64,000 bases of DNA from positions 1 through 64,000 of the forward strand of contig CAIJRK010000031.1 of the NCBI GenBank assembly GCA_903823025.1. Direction: 5' to 3'. The DNA comes from an uncultured beta proteobacterium (GTDB lineage: Bacteria; Pseudomonadota; Gammaproteobacteria; Burkholderiales; Burkholderiaceae_C). Both the position numbers and the translations under genes were made by a program. Shown one piece after another: positions 18,009-27,844 of this stretch (positions within the stretch are counted from its first letter, which is position 1; every line of letters begins with the position of its first letter). The notes under the pieces are model-generated. The model was not told the origin of the DNA and searched no databases. It was given only the letters and a program-made list of their open reading frames with translations.

Positions 18009-19301
18009 TTACTGCCCAAAAAGCTTTTTAAATCCCTGTTCCAGCCTGTCCCCTATCGAAAGTCCCGCACCGGTGCCCACGCCCGGCATCACCGCCGTCC
18101 CAATGGCCGCGCCGACCAGCGCGCCACGGGTCAGGGTCAATTCAGGTGCTGCCAGCGTGCCGCCCACATTCAGCGGCACGCCGACCGCGCCCCCCAGCGC
18201 TGAGGCGGCCATATCAACATTGACCCGGCCACTCAAGGTCTGGCTGATGGGGGCAATCGCCACATGGCCGCTGGCACTCAGGAGGCCCGAACTGGCGGCC
18301 ATCTGGGTCAGCTGCACGGCCCTGCCCTGCGTGTTGGCCTGACCCGCCAGCGTGTTCAGGCGCGTCTCGCCACCCCGACTCAACCCCAGGGTGCCGACCG
18401 CCTTCGCCAAGTCGAGGCCATGCAGCACCGCTTGGCGCACGGTAAATTGACTTTGCGTCTTCAGCTCATCCGCCAAGGCGCCTAAGCTGCTTGTGTGGGC
18501 GGTCAGCGTGGTGTCCATGTCGAGTTGCCCACTCAAGACGGGTGGGGGCGCGGTACTTAACGCGGCCAGCGACACCGCCCGGGTTTTGAGTTGTCCTTGC
18601 AGTGCAAACGGCGCGCCCGCCTGCGCGGCAGGCTGCCACTGAATGTGGCCGTCAACGGTGCCGCCACCGACGGCCATGGTCAGCGTCCAGTCGTTGTTGT
18701 GGCGTTTGAGTTGGGCGTTGCTACCCTGTAGCAGCCCTTTTAAAACCTGGATTGAGACATCGTCCGGCAAGCCTTGCGCGCTCAGATGCGCATCGGCATC
18801 CAGCGTCATCGTGGCGCCTTGGGCGCCGACCCAAGTCACCTGTGACAGCACCAGACGACGGGGCAGCTGGTTGGACGTGGCGGCAGGGGTGCCGGATTTT
18901 CCGGCGGGGGCTGACGTTTCTGACTGCATTTTTTGAAGCAGCAAGAGCAAGCCGTCCACCCCGACTTGCGGCAACACGGCGTCCCGTACCAGCACCGTAG
19001 CCAGTTTCAGCTCGCCTTGAAGCAAGCTACGCCAGATCGGGCGGGCCTCCAGGCGCTCTAGCGTCAGGGCGGGATGCGTTTGAACCTGCACACCTTCCAG
19101 CGCAACGGCGGGTAACGGCCAGACGGCAACGTCGATGCGTGTCAGCGTCACGCCCACACCCAAAGCGCTGCTGATTTCTTTCTCGGTCTGTACTTTGAAG
19201 GCCTCTGAGCCGACCCAACGCTGCAAAGCCCAGACCACGCCCACCGCCAACAACAGCAACACCAGACTGGTCGTTCCCAACCATTTAAAAATTTGTTTCA
19301 T
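18009..19301 (-). CDS. AsmA-like envelope protein
   Basis: The 430-residue protein has one N-terminal membrane anchor (TTSLVLLLLAVGVVWAL) and a long extracytoplasmic region of repeated beta-strand-like segments. AsmA-type wording is seen at SALGVGVTLTRIDVAVWPLP and near the C-terminus (SGRVNVDMAASALGGAVGVP, LNVGGTLAAPELTLT). AsmA-like proteins are tied to outer-membrane lipid transport. The ATG at 19301 has AAGG upstream; an in-frame TTG at 19340 would add a basic 13-residue prefix. The gene stands alone. Confidence 0.7.
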   Translation of the reverse strand: MKQIFKWLGTTSLVLLLLAVGVVWALQRWVGSEAFKVQTEKEISSALGVGVTLTRIDVAVWPLPAVALEGVQVQTHPALTLERLEARPIWRSLLQGELKLATVLVRDAVLPQVGVDGLLLLLQKMQSETSAPAGKSGTPAATSNQLPRRLVLSQVTWVGAQGATMTLDADAHLSAQGLPDDVSIQVLKGLLQGSNAQLKRHNNDWTLTMAVGGGTVDGHIQWQPAAQAGAPFALQGQLKTRAVSLAALSTAPPPVLSGQLDMDTTLTAHTSSLGALADELKTQSQFTVRQAVLHGLDLAKAVGTLGLSRGGETRLNTLAGQANTQGRAVQLTQMAASSGLLSASGHVAIAPISQTLSGRVNVDMAASALGGAVGVPLNVGGTLAAPELTLTRGALVGAAIGTAVMPGVGTGAGLSIGDRLEQGFKKLFGQ

Positions 19302-19436
19302 GCCGGATTTTGCCTTGCCAGGTTTCCCCCCTTTCTTCAAGCGCTAAAACCTTTGTCAGCACAAATAATGGCTAACCGGTAGGATTAGCGCTCTGATTTT
19401 TAAACGGGTTCAACGCAACCCGCTCAAGGACAACGC

Positions 19437-20045
19437 ATGAAACTCTACTACTCCCCCGGCGCCTGTTCGCTGGCCGCCCATATTGCGCTGCAGGCGTCCG
19501 GCCTGGCTTTTGAGGCCATTGCGGCCCCAACCAAAACGCATCAACTGCCCGATGGCACCGACTTCTACACCCTCAATCCGCTGGGCTATGTGCCCTTGTT
19601 AGCGCTTGACGATGGCGCTCAACTGCGTGAAAGTGCGGCCATCCTGCAATACATTGCGGACTTGGTTCCCGCGCAACATCTAGCGCCTGCCAATGGCAGT
19701 TTTGAACGCTACAAACTGCAGGAGTGGTTGAGCTTTATCGGCACCGAGCTGCACAAGAACTTTGCCCCTTTATTTGCCCCCGGAATGCCGGAAGAAGCCA
19801 AAAAAATCGCCAAAACACGTCTGCTCTCGCGCCTGGCCTGGGTTGAAGGCGAACTGGCCCGCACGCCTTATTTGGGGGGCGATACCTTCACGGTCGCTGA
19901 TGCGTATTTATTCACGGTGGTGAGCTGGAAGAAGCACGTCGGCCTTGACCTGAGTAGCCTGCCCAACCTGAGCGCTTTTCTGGAGCGCGTCGGTGCCCAT
20001 CCTGCCGTGCAAGCCGCCATGCGCGCCGAAGGTTTGATTAAGTAA
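19437..20045 (+). CDS. Glutathione S-transferase (bacterial beta class)
   Basis: The 202-residue protein has an N-terminal thioredoxin-like domain (MKLYYSPGACSLAAHIAL, with Tyr5, Ser11 and the beta-class Cys10) and an all-helical C-terminal domain from about residue 88. The cis-proline motif is NPLGYVPLL and the SNAIL-like site is ESAAIL. It conjugates or transfers glutathione to electrophiles. AAGGA lies seven bases before the ATG. The next gene codes for an electrophile-reducing flavoenzyme, so the two may act in one detoxification response. Confidence 0.92.
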   Translation: MKLYYSPGACSLAAHIALQASGLAFEAIAAPTKTHQLPDGTDFYTLNPLGYVPLLALDDGAQLRESAAILQYIADLVPAQHLAPANGSFERYKLQEWLSFIGTELHKNFAPLFAPGMPEEAKKIAKTRLLSRLAWVEGELARTPYLGGDTFTVADAYLFTVVSWKKHVGLDLSSLPNLSAFLERVGAHPAVQAAMRAEGLIK

Positions 20046-20090
20046 TACGCCCAACCCCTTTTCAACACGGCCCCTTGACGCCCTTGATTT

Positions 20091-20108
20091 TTGTAGAAAA
20101 ATCTACAA
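20091..20108. promoter_or_regulatory. Inverted repeat upstream of the old yellow enzyme gene, candidate operator
   Basis: TTGTAGA at 20091-20097 is repeated inverted as TCTACAA at 20102-20108 with a four-A spacer. It sits about 60 bases before the nemA-like start, the place for a repressor or activator site. The protein that binds is unknown and no regulator gene adjoins it. Confidence 0.45.
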
Positions 20109-20167
20109 ACCGAAAGACTCGACATCGGTGAACCGTGTTTTATTAAATCTCATGACAAGGTAACTTT

Positions 20168-21286
20168 ATGACCACTTTATTTGACTCCCTTCAAGTCGGC
20201 AGCCTGCAGCTTGCCAATCGTGTCGTCATGGCACCCCTGACACGCAATCGGGCGCCCGGTGCCCTGCCAACGCCCGCTATGGTCACCTATTACACGCAGC
20301 GTGCTGACCCTGAAAACGGCGCTGGCCTGATCGTCAGTGAAGCCACCGCCATCACGCACCAAGCGCAGGGCTACTCGGATGTGCCCGGCATCTGGACGGA
20401 TGAGCAAGTCGCAGGCTGGAAAAAAGTCACGGATTCCGTCCACGCCGCAGGCGGCAAAATTGTGCTTCAACTGTGGCACGTCGGGCGCATTTCGCACGTC
20501 GATTTGCAGCCGGGTGGCCAAGCCCCGGTTGCGCCTTCCGCCATTCGCGCCAACGCTAAAACCGTGCTGATTCGCGACGGTGTGCCCACTTTTGAGGACA
20601 CCTCCATGCCGCGCGCGCTGACGCTGCAAGAACTGCCCGGCTTGGTCAACGACTACCGCCACGCGGCCCGCAACTCGATAGCGGCCGGGTTTGATGGCGT
20701 TGAAGTCCATGGTGCCAATGGTTATTTGCTGGACCAGTTTTTGCGCGCCAACGCCAACACCCGTACCGATGCTTATGGCGGCAGTATTGAAAATCGGGCG
20801 CGTTTTCTGCTGGAAGTCACCACGGCGATTGCGCAAGAAATTGGCAGCGACCGCGTCGGTATTCGCCTGTCGCCCGTGACGCCCGCTGGCGACGTTGAAG
20901 ACCTGCAACCGCAAGCGCTCTTTAACTACGTGGTGGCTCAACTCGCCCCTTTGAACCTGGCTTATTTGCATGTGATTGAAGGCGCCACTGGCGGCGCCAG
21001 AGATTACGCACAGGGCGACAAACCGTTTGACTATGTCGAGCTTTACACCGCCTACCGCAGCGCCGATGGCAAAGCCGCCTGGATGGTCAACAACGGCTAT
21101 GACCTCGCCCTGGCCAGTCAAGCCATCGCCAATGGTGCTGATTTGGTCGCTTTTGGGCGCCCCTTCATTGCCAACCCGGATCTGACGCGCCGACTGCGCG
21201 AAGGCGCACCGCTCAACACGCCAGACCACACGACGTTTTACGGCGGCGATGAAAAGGGTTACACCGACTATCCCGCGCTGGCCTGA
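20168..21286 (+). CDS. nemA: Old yellow enzyme-family NADH:flavin oxidoreductase (NemA-like alkene reductase)
   Basis: The 372-residue TIM-barrel FMN enzyme reduces activated C=C bonds and nitro or N-ethylmaleimide-type compounds with NAD(P)H. Motifs are NRVVMAPLTRNRA (FMN site), LQLWHVGRISH, GFDGVEVHGANGYLLDQFL, YGGSIENRARF and VAFGRPFIANPDL with the phosphate-binding arginine. Length and motifs fit the NemA/XenB class. GACAAGGT precedes the ATG. A strong terminator follows. Confidence 0.93.
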   Translation: MTTLFDSLQVGSLQLANRVVMAPLTRNRAPGALPTPAMVTYYTQRADPENGAGLIVSEATAITHQAQGYSDVPGIWTDEQVAGWKKVTDSVHAAGGKIVLQLWHVGRISHVDLQPGGQAPVAPSAIRANAKTVLIRDGVPTFEDTSMPRALTLQELPGLVNDYRHAARNSIAAGFDGVEVHGANGYLLDQFLRANANTRTDAYGGSIENRARFLLEVTTAIAQEIGSDRVGIRLSPVTPAGDVEDLQPQALFNYVVAQLAPLNLAYLHVIEGATGGARDYAQGDKPFDYVELYTAYRSADGKAAWMVNNGYDLALASQAIANGADLVAFGRPFIANPDLTRRLREGAPLNTPDHTTFYGGDEKGYTDYPALA

Positions 21287-21346
21287 ATCCCCTTTAAACG
21301 TCCTCTATTTTGAGGACAATCTGAAGGCTTAAGCCCCAGGAAATGA

Positions 21347-21377
21347 AGACGCCAGCGGTCACGTTGGCGTCTTTTTT
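21347..21377 (+). terminator. Intrinsic terminator after the old yellow enzyme gene
   Basis: AGACGCCA at 21347-21354 pairs with TGGCGTCT at 21365-21372 across a ten-base loop and is followed by a run of T residues. It lies 60 bases after the stop codon. Confidence 0.88.
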
Positions 21378-21528
21378 GTGGGGGCCATATCGGTCTGACA
21401 AGGCCTGATAAAAAGGGCGAACATACGCTATTGTCTTGCGACTTGATTAAAAGCAAGTCATTCCGCAAGGGATGCATTCAGAGGCCTGCCTCCGGCAAAG
21501 ATGCTGTGTGCGCACGGTGTAATCAAGT

Positions 21529-21543
21529 AAGATTCGGAATCTT
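21529..21543. promoter_or_regulatory. 15-bp palindrome upstream of minC
   Basis: AAGATTCGGAATCTT is a perfect palindrome around a central G, 76 bases upstream of the minC start. It lies in a 240-base gap that otherwise shows no gene. It could be an operator for the min operon; no matching regulator is known to me. Confidence 0.35.
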
Positions 21544-21618
21544 GCGGTATCGGATACTCCAGGCATTACTCATCCATTATTCATGCGGTGTTCAATCGTT
21601 ACTTACAAATTTCCCATC

Positions 21619-22386
21619 ATGTCCGGCCTTCCCGAAGCTCATCCACCCAACAGTGCACCTGTCTCTTTTGAAATAAAAAGTGCACAGTTGCCCTTGGTAG
21701 CGCTGATGCTTAAAACCAGTGACTGGGCGGTGCTGGAAGCTGATCTGGCGCGGCAGTATGGAGAAAAAGGCGAAACCCCGGATTTTTTTGATAACGATGC
21801 CTTGGTCATTGATTTTTCAAACCTGCCCGCTGACACCCCTGTTCAGGATATGGCGCCTTTACTCGCCGCTTTGCGGGCCTGTCATTTGGTGCCGGTGGCG
21901 GTGCGGGGCGCCAGTCCGGCGTGGATGACCTCGGCGCTTACCTTTGGCTTGGTGCAAGCTTTGGTCGATGTGCCGCGCCCACGTCCCGCCGTGGTCACGC
22001 CTGCCGTAATCGCGCAAAACCTCAAACGCGAAACACAGGGTTGCGCCACGATGGTGATTGACAAGCCGCTGCGTTCAGGTCAAAAAGTTTATGCGCGAGG
22101 TGGTGATCTGGTCGTGCTGGCGATAGTCAACCAAGGCGCTGAAGTGGTGGCCGATGGCAACATTCATGTGTATGCACCGTTGCGCGGCAAGGCCATGGCC
22201 GGTGCCAGTGGCGATATCCATGCGCGTATATTTTCAATTTGCCTGGAGCCTGAGTTGATCTCCATTGCCGGTATTTACCGCACCAGTGAAAATCCTTTGC
22301 CCCTTGACGTGCGTGGCAAGCCGGCCCAAGTGCGTTTGAGCAACGATGGTCAAGACAAACTGCTGATCGAAACCTTAAAAAACTAA
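21619..22386 (+). CDS. minC: Septum site-determining protein MinC
   Basis: The 255-residue protein inhibits FtsZ polymerisation away from midcell when recruited by MinD. The N-terminal FtsZ-inhibiting domain spans about residues 10-115 (FEIKSAQLPLVALMLKTSDW). The C-terminal beta-helix, which dimerises and binds MinD and the septum, is at 150-250 (LRSGQKVYARGGDLVVL, GNIHVYAPLRGKAMAGASGD, AGIYRTSE). I chose ATG 21619 (MSGLPEAH), although no strong Shine-Dalgarno is present. It is followed by an unusual 485-base gap before minD. Confidence 0.92.
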   Translation: MSGLPEAHPPNSAPVSFEIKSAQLPLVALMLKTSDWAVLEADLARQYGEKGETPDFFDNDALVIDFSNLPADTPVQDMAPLLAALRACHLVPVAVRGASPAWMTSALTFGLVQALVDVPRPRPAVVTPAVIAQNLKRETQGCATMVIDKPLRSGQKVYARGGDLVVLAIVNQGAEVVADGNIHVYAPLRGKAMAGASGDIHARIFSICLEPELISIAGIYRTSENPLPLDVRGKPAQVRLSNDGQDKLLIETLKN

Positions 22387-22871
22387 TGGATTCGCTCCGC
22401 AAAGATGTGTACCGCCTTGCAAAGGAAGGTTCTTGATGCCGTGCTGCCAGAAGCACGCGCGAAAACGACTTGGATTTAACCTTGTGCATGTGCACAAGTT
22501 GTTTCCCTTTTGTCGCCCATGCGTTGACCGACGGGTTGAAAATAGCGAGCTTCAACCGCTACATTTATTGCTGAATCAGGAGAGCGGAACCACGGGTCTG
22601 GCAGTTTGCCCTGGACGGGGTGAATCCCTTATAAAGGCTGCGTGGCAATTTGACTCACAGATAATTGCAACTGTCAAACAAGCGTCGCTGGTGCGGCGAC
22701 TATTCAGGGCATTTCCTGTCAGCACTGCCGCATTACGCAGCGGGCCGACGGTTATGGTTATTTCACACATAGCGCAAAAATACAAAAGGAATGCGGGAAC
22801 AACGGATGTGCTGTGCGCACGTCGCGCTATCCAGCCCCGGTCTCAAGGCCGGGGTAAGCCCGCGTAATTTC
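22387..22871. other. 485-base non-coding gap between minC and minD1
   Basis: Min operons usually have minC and minD almost touching. Here 485 bases separate them. I see no convincing gene; a 144-codon frame from 22433 lacks any family resemblance or good ribosome-binding site. A hairpin GCCCCGG/CCGGGGT lies at about 22837-22858, just before the minD1 start, without a T-run, so it might affect translation rather than end transcription. Confidence 0.5.
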
Positions 22872-23687
22872 ATGACAAAAATCATTGTGGTGACCTCGGG
22901 TAAAGGTGGTGTGGGCAAAACAACCACCAGCGCCAGTTTTGCAACCGGCCTGGCTTTGCGGGGTCACAAGACAGTCGTGATTGATTTCGACATTGGCCTG
23001 CGAAATCTGGACTTGATCATGGGTTGTGAGCGCCGCGTGGTGTATGACCTGATCAATGTCATTCACGGCGAAGCCAACCTGAATCAGGCGCTGATTAAAG
23101 ACAAGCAATGTGACAATTTGTTCATACTGGCCGCCTCGCAAACCCGTGAAAAAGATGCCTTGACGCAAGAAGGTGTGGGCAAGGTGCTCAATGATCTGGG
23201 TACCATGGGCTTTGAATTCATCGTGTGTGACTCACCCGCCGGGATTGAGCATGGCGCCATGATGGCGATGCACTTTGCGGATGAAGCCTTGGTGGTGACC
23301 AATCCTGAAGTTGCTTCTGTGCGGGACTCAGACCGGATTTTGGGAATGTTGTCAAGCAAGACGCAACGTGCGTTGAAAGGTTTGGCGCCTGTTGTAGAAC
23401 ACCTGCTCATCACGCGCTATGACCAAAGTCGGGTGCTTCAGGGGCAAATGCTGTCGTTGGCTGATATTCAGGACATTTTGCGTATCAAGCTGATTGGGGT
23501 GATTCCGGAGAGTGAGTCGGTGTTGCTGGCGTCCAACCAGGGCGTCGCGGTGATTCATATCCACAACACGGATATCTCGGAGGCCTACAAAGATGTGGTG
23601 GAGCGTTTTCTGGGGGGTGAAGCCCCGATGCGTTTTACCGAGGCCGTTAAGCCGGGGATTTTGCAGCGACTATTTGGGGGTAAATAA
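22872..23687 (+). CDS. minD: Septum site-determining ATPase MinD, copy 1
   Basis: The 271-residue membrane-associated ATPase positions the division site with MinC and MinE. Features are the deviant Walker [14 protein letters not shown] at about 10-22, [20 protein letters not shown], Walker [12 protein letters not shown] and the C-terminal amphipathic membrane helix [15 protein letters not shown] 22872 is the conserved start. It shares about four residues in five with the second minD 700 bases downstream. minE copy 1 follows after four bases. Confidence 0.95.
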   Translation: MTKIIVVTSGKGGVGKTTTSASFATGLALRGHKTVVIDFDIGLRNLDLIMGCERRVVYDLINVIHGEANLNQALIKDKQCDNLFILAASQTREKDALTQEGVGKVLNDLGTMGFEFIVCDSPAGIEHGAMMAMHFADEALVVTNPEVASVRDSDRILGMLSSKTQRALKGLAPVVEHLLITRYDQSRVLQGQMLSLADIQDILRIKLIGVIPESESVLLASNQGVAVIHIHNTDISEAYKDVVERFLGGEAPMRFTEAVKPGILQRLFGGK

Positions 23688-23691
23688 GACC

Positions 23692-23955
23692 ATGTCTTTT
23701 ATCAAATTTTTTGCGGGTGAAAAGAATGAAAGCGCTGGCCTGGCCAAAAATCGACTTCAAATCATTCTGGCGCATGAGCGACGTGACCGCACCACGAGCA
23801 AGCCGGAATTTTTGGCAGATCTGCAACGCGAATTGATCGCCGTTGTCAGCCGGTACGTCAAAATTAACGCCGAAGATATTCAGATCCACATAGAGCATCA
23901 AGACAACATTGAGGTCTTGGAGGTCAAAATTGAACTGCCGGATTCGCGTGAGTGA
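23692..23955 (+). CDS. minE: Cell division topological specificity factor MinE, copy 1
   Basis: The 87-residue protein stimulates MinD ATPase and drives pole-to-pole oscillation. The MinD-binding region is [20 protein letters not shown] (residues 13-32) and the dimerisation domain ends [20 protein letters not shown]. The N-terminal MSFIKFF forms the membrane-targeting segment. It is the partner of minD copy 1 by position. Confidence 0.95.
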   Translation: MSFIKFFAGEKNESAGLAKNRLQIILAHERRDRTTSKPEFLADLQRELIAVVSRYVKINAEDIQIHIEHQDNIEVLEVKIELPDSRE

Positions 23956-24395
23956 TCGCAGACTGACTTAAAAATCCATTGCGCTTTGAGTTCAAGCCAT
24001 GGGATTTTTTGGGTGGACTGAGTCGATACACCTGCGTAAATTTTGTATTTTGATGTCAGTTGACGTGAAAGAGCTTGATCTTTCTCATTTTGTTAAAAAA
24101 ACTTTATTGGAGAATTGGCGTGTATTCACGCCTGATTGTCAAGGCGTTTTTTCGGATATCGTTTGGTGTTTGATGCGAGGGTGTCGTGGTTTATCAGTCA
24201 GTGCCAAATTTGAAGAGTGATGTGTTTGGGAGAAAGAGAAAACAGTCAATAAATGACATAGACAGAAGTGGTTAGGTGATCAAGGGCAGGGCAGAACATT
24301 GATTGAATGTCTGAAAAATTAGAGCTTTTCTTTTTTGTGAAATTTAGACAAATGCCGGTTTTCAGATTTCAATTAATTTGAAAGAAAACTCTTTA
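23956..24395. other. 440-base AT-rich spacer between the two minDE pairs
   Basis: The spacer is clearly more AT-rich than the genes around it. A 73-codon frame (23999-24220) has no recognisable family and no ribosome-binding site, and I do not count it as a gene. The spacer contains overlapping hairpins described separately, and probably the promoter of the second pair. Confidence 0.55.
24117..24152 (+). terminator. Terminator with overlapping alternative hairpin after minE1
   Basis: CGCCT at 24129-24133 pairs with AGGCG at 24142-24146 and is followed by six T residues, a short intrinsic terminator. Its left arm also pairs in a second hairpin, GGCGTG (24117-24122) with CACGCC (24127-24132), so the two structures exclude each other as in an attenuator. 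Stem lengths are modest. Confidence 0.45.
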
Positions 24396-25214
24396 ATGGC
24401 AAAAGTTATTGTGGTGACCTCCGGTAAAGGAGGTGTGGGAAAAACAACCACCAGTGCCAGTTTTGCAACCGGGCTAGCCCTGCGTGGGCACAAAACAGCC
24501 GTGATTGACTTTGATGTGGGTTTGCGCAACCTGGATCTGATCATGGGCTGCGAGCGTCGTGTGGTGTATGACCTGATCAATGTGATTTATGGTGAAGCCA
24601 CCTTGCATCAAGCACTGATTAAAGACAAACGCTGTGGCGAAAATTTGTTCGTTCTGGCCGCGTCACAAACGCGCGACAAAGACGCGTTGACACAAGATGG
24701 CGTCGGCAAAGTGCTGGACGATCTGGCCGCGATGAATTTTGAATTCATCGTGTGCGACTCGCCTGCCGGGATTGAATCCGGCGCCATGATGGCGATGCAT
24801 TTTGCAGACGAAGCCTTGGTGGTGACCAACCCCGAGGTGGCCTCCGTGCGCGACTCGGATCGCATCTTGGGGATGCTGTCGAGCAAAACGCGGCGTGCCG
24901 TGGAGGGACGCCCACCGGTCAAAGAGCACTTGCTCATCACACGTTACAACCCGTCTCGCGTTAACCAGGGCCAAATGCTGTCGCTGGCAGATATTAAGGA
25001 CATTTTGCGTATTCAACTCATTGGCGTTATTCCTGAAAATGAATCGGTGCTACAAGCCTCTAACCAAGGAATACCCGCCATACATCTACAAGACTCTGAC
25101 GTTTCAGAGGCTTACAAAGACATGATTGAGCGGTTTTTGGGAGGCGACAGACCCATGCGGTTTACAAAAGCTCCTAAAAAAGGGCTGTTGAAGTGGCTCT
25201 TCAGGGGGAGATAA
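24396..25214 (+). CDS. minD: Septum site-determining ATPase MinD, copy 2
   Basis: The 272-residue second MinD keeps every catalytic feature: [44 protein letters not shown] and a C-terminal amphipathic helix KKGLLKWLFRGR that is more basic than in copy 1. Differences from copy 1 are spread along the chain (for example AAMNFEF against GTMGFEF) with a single-residue insertion (CGENL against CDNL), so it is an old duplication and still under selection. It is followed after three bases by its own minE. Confidence 0.94.
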   Translation: MAKVIVVTSGKGGVGKTTTSASFATGLALRGHKTAVIDFDVGLRNLDLIMGCERRVVYDLINVIYGEATLHQALIKDKRCGENLFVLAASQTRDKDALTQDGVGKVLDDLAAMNFEFIVCDSPAGIESGAMMAMHFADEALVVTNPEVASVRDSDRILGMLSSKTRRAVEGRPPVKEHLLITRYNPSRVNQGQMLSLADIKDILRIQLIGVIPENESVLQASNQGIPAIHLQDSDVSEAYKDMIERFLGGDRPMRFTKAPKKGLLKWLFRGR

Positions 25215-25217
25215 AAA

Positions 25218-25478
25218 ATGTCTTTTATTAAATTTTTTATTGGTGAAAAGCAAAACACAGCCAGCGTCGCTAAAGAGCGGCTGCAAATTATCCTGGCGCG
25301 CGAGCGCCAGGGGCGCCATGTGCCAGAACCTTATTACCTGCCTGATTTGCAACGCGAGTTGATGCAAGTCATCTGCAAGTACGTCAAAATTGACATGGCT
25401 GACGTCAAGGTCAACCTGGAGCGACAGGATAACCTGGAGGTGCTCGAAGTCAAGATTGAGTTGCCTGAATATAGGTAG
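25218..25478 (+). CDS. minE: Cell division topological specificity factor MinE, copy 2
   Basis: The 86-residue protein keeps the same plan as copy 1: [12 protein letters not shown], the MinD-binding [15 protein letters not shown] and the C-terminal [20 protein letters not shown]. It differs most in the linker ([18 protein letters not shown]). It starts directly after minD2. The convergent copper ATPase gene ends 26 bases beyond its stop. Confidence 0.94.
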   Translation: MSFIKFFIGEKQNTASVAKERLQIILARERQGRHVPEPYYLPDLQRELMQVICKYVKIDMADVKVNLERQDNLEVLEVKIELPEYR

Positions 25479-25503
25479 CCGTTCAGCCTCGGTGTTGCTG
25501 GCC

Positions 25504-27837
25504 TCAAGGCTTCCAGCGTTTGAGTAACAAGGCATTGCTCATCACGCTAACTGAACTTAGCGCCATGGCTGCACCGGCCACCACCGGGTTCAAAAAGCCG
25601 AGTGCGGCCAGCGGAATGCCCGCTACGTTGTAGGCAAAAGCCCAGAACAGGTTTTGTCGAATTTTGGCCACCGTGCGGTCTGAAATGTCCAGTGCGGCGG
25701 CCATCATGGCCGGGTCGCCGCGCATCAGGGTGATGCCAGCGGCGTGCATGGCCACATCGGTGCCACCGCCGCCCGGATTTGCCATCGCCATACCGACATC
25801 GGCGGCGGCCAAAGCGGGCGCATCGTTCACGCCGTCGCCCACCATCGCCACGGTGTGGCCGCCGGTTTTGAGAGACATCACCTTGGCCGCTTTGTCGCCT
25901 GGCAGCACCTCGGCCATGACTTCGCCTTCTTCCGGGCGCAGGCCGAGTCGGCGCGCCATCGCTTCGGCGGCGCCCCAGTTGTCGCCGGAGATCATCACCA
26001 GTTTGATACCGCGTGCGCGCAAAGCGGCCAACGCTTCTTGGGCACCGGGCTTGGGTTCGTCGCCAAAAGCCATCAGGGCCATCACCACGATTTGTTCCGG
26101 TTGTTGCGCGGTGGCGGGCAGGCGTTGCGCCATCACCGAGACGGTCGCGCCCGTGGTTTGCAGCGCTGCCGCCCGCGCGCCAATCTCGCCACTGTTGGCG
26201 TCCAGGTCAACGCCCAACGCTTGCATCCAGCGCAGGCTGCCGATCAGATAAGTTTGTGGCGTCGAGCCGACCTGCACGACGCCTTCGGTGCCGCGACCCG
26301 GCACAGCGCGCACGTTGTCGGGCGCGGGAATCTCAAGGCCTTGTTCGCGTGCCGCCTGGAGCACGGCGCGGGCCAGGGGATGCTCACTGCCGCTTTGTAA
26401 ACTGGCCGCCGCTGTCAACAAAGCCCGTTGCTCTGCCGTCAGTTTTTGTGCTGTTGGGGCGTCACCGTCAACTTCCAGCGCGCCACTGTTTTTACCACCC
26501 GTCCAAAAGTGAGTCAGCCGGGGCCGTCCGACGGTGAGCGTGCCGGTTTTGTCAAAGGCGACCACGTCCACTTTGTGCGCCAACTCCAGCGCCTGCGCGT
26601 CTTTGATCAAAATGCCAAATTTGGCCGCCACGCCCGTGCCCGCCATGATGGCCGCTGGCGTGGCCAGTCCCAACGCGCAAGGGCAGGCAATCACCAGCAC
26701 GGCGACGGTGTTGATCAACGCTACTTCAAACGGATGGCCGGTCAGCCACCACGCCAGCAGCGTGACCAGCGCAATCACCAGCACCACTGGCACAAACACA
26801 GCGCTCACTTGATCCACCATGCGTTGAATCGGCGCTTTGGCCGCTTGCGCGTCTTCCACCAGACGGATGATGTGAGACAGCACAGTTTCGCTGCCCACGG
26901 CGCGCACTTGCATCACGATCCGGCCCTCGCCATTGATGGAGCCGCCGGTGAGCAGCGCGGCGGGGTTGGCATCGGCGTGTTTCTCGATGGGCAGCGGCTC
27001 GCCGGTGAGCATGGATTCATCGACCTGCGTGTGGCCTTCTTGTAATAGGCCGTCCACCGGAATGCGTTCGCCGGGCAACACCACCAGCCGGTCGCCCACC
27101 AGCACGTCGGCCACAGGCACATCGACCTGACCGTCCAGCCCCAACCAATGCGCCACATCGGGTCGCAAAGCGTGCAAGGCCCGAATGGCAGAGGTGGTTT
27201 GCCGCTTAGCCCGCGCCTCCAGCCACTTGCCCAGTAACACCAGCGTCACCACAACGGCAGAACCTTCAAAATACAAATGTGGTGCCATGCCCGCCTCAGC
27301 CGTCAACCACAACCAGACCGACAGCGCCCAGCCCGCCGTGGTGCCAATCGCCACCAACAAATCCATGTTGCCAGTGAGCGCCTTGAGGGCGTACCAACCG
27401 GCCTTGTAAAAGCGCGCCCCCAGAATGAATTGCACCGGCGTGGCCAGCAAAAATTGCACCCACGCGGGCAGCATCCAATGGTAGTTAAAAAGCGCGGCGA
27501 TCATGGGCACCACCAACGGCACAGACAGCACCAAGCCAATCCCCACCGGCATAAAACCGGCCCAAGGCGACGCGTCTTGCGCATCAATGGCGGCGCTGGG
27601 CGCGACCGGCTCATAGCCCGCATCGCGCACGGCGCGGCGCAGCCGGGCTTGCATTTGTTTGGACGGTTCGTAAACAATGCGGGCCGATTCGGTCGCCAGA
27701 TTGACCGTGGCGTCTTGCACGCCCGGCACTTTTTTCAGGGCGCGTTCGACACGCGCCACACAAGAGGCGCAGGTCATGCCACCAATGCCAATGTCCAGCG
27801 CAATGGTGGCGGATGAAGGGGGGGTGTCAGTAGTCAT
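25504..27837 (-). CDS. copA: Copper-translocating P1B-type ATPase CopA
   Basis: The protein of 777 residues exports Cu(I) from the cytoplasm. It has one heavy-metal domain with GMTCASC at the N-terminus, eight membrane segments, the transport motif CPC in VIACPCALG, the phosphorylation site DKTGT, TGEP in the actuator and [13 protein letters not shown] prefer ATG 27837; the ATG at 27846 lies within the predicted -10 box of the CueR-type promoter, so transcripts should begin about at codon 1 and be leaderless. It is divergent from copZ-cueR and convergent with minE2. Confidence 0.93.
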   Translation of the reverse strand: MTTDTPPSSATIALDIGIGGMTCASCVARVERALKKVPGVQDATVNLATESARIVYEPSKQMQARLRRAVRDAGYEPVAPSAAIDAQDASPWAGFMPVGIGLVLSVPLVVPMIAALFNYHWMLPAWVQFLLATPVQFILGARFYKAGWYALKALTGNMDLLVAIGTTAGWALSVWLWLTAEAGMAPHLYFEGSAVVVTLVLLGKWLEARAKRQTTSAIRALHALRPDVAHWLGLDGQVDVPVADVLVGDRLVVLPGERIPVDGLLQEGHTQVDESMLTGEPLPIEKHADANPAALLTGGSINGEGRIVMQVRAVGSETVLSHIIRLVEDAQAAKAPIQRMVDQVSAVFVPVVLVIALVTLLAWWLTGHPFEVALINTVAVLVIACPCALGLATPAAIMAGTGVAAKFGILIKDAQALELAHKVDVVAFDKTGTLTVGRPRLTHFWTGGKNSGALEVDGDAPTAQKLTAEQRALLTAAASLQSGSEHPLARAVLQAAREQGLEIPAPDNVRAVPGRGTEGVVQVGSTPQTYLIGSLRWMQALGVDLDANSGEIGARAAALQTTGATVSVMAQRLPATAQQPEQIVVMALMAFGDEPKPGAQEALAALRARGIKLVMISGDNWGAAEAMARRLGLRPEEGEVMAEVLPGDKAAKVMSLKTGGHTVAMVGDGVNDAPALAAADVGMAMANPGGGGTDVAMHAAGITLMRGDPAMMAAALDISDRTVAKIRQNLFWAFAYNVAGIPLAALGFLNPVVAGAAMALSSVSVMSNALLLKRWKP

Positions 27838-27844
27838 GTGGGGC

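Noticed and set aside
20177-21229. 350-codon frame antisense to the old yellow enzyme gene
   Set aside because: Shadow caused by GC-rich codon bias. No ribosome-binding site or family likeness.
22433-22867. 144-codon frame between minC and minD1
   Set aside because: No recognisable domain, cysteine/arginine-rich N-terminus typical of random frames, and no good ribosome-binding site. Treated as non-coding.
23999-24220. 73-codon frame in the minE1-minD2 spacer
   Set aside because: It covers a probable terminator and has no family likeness or start signal.
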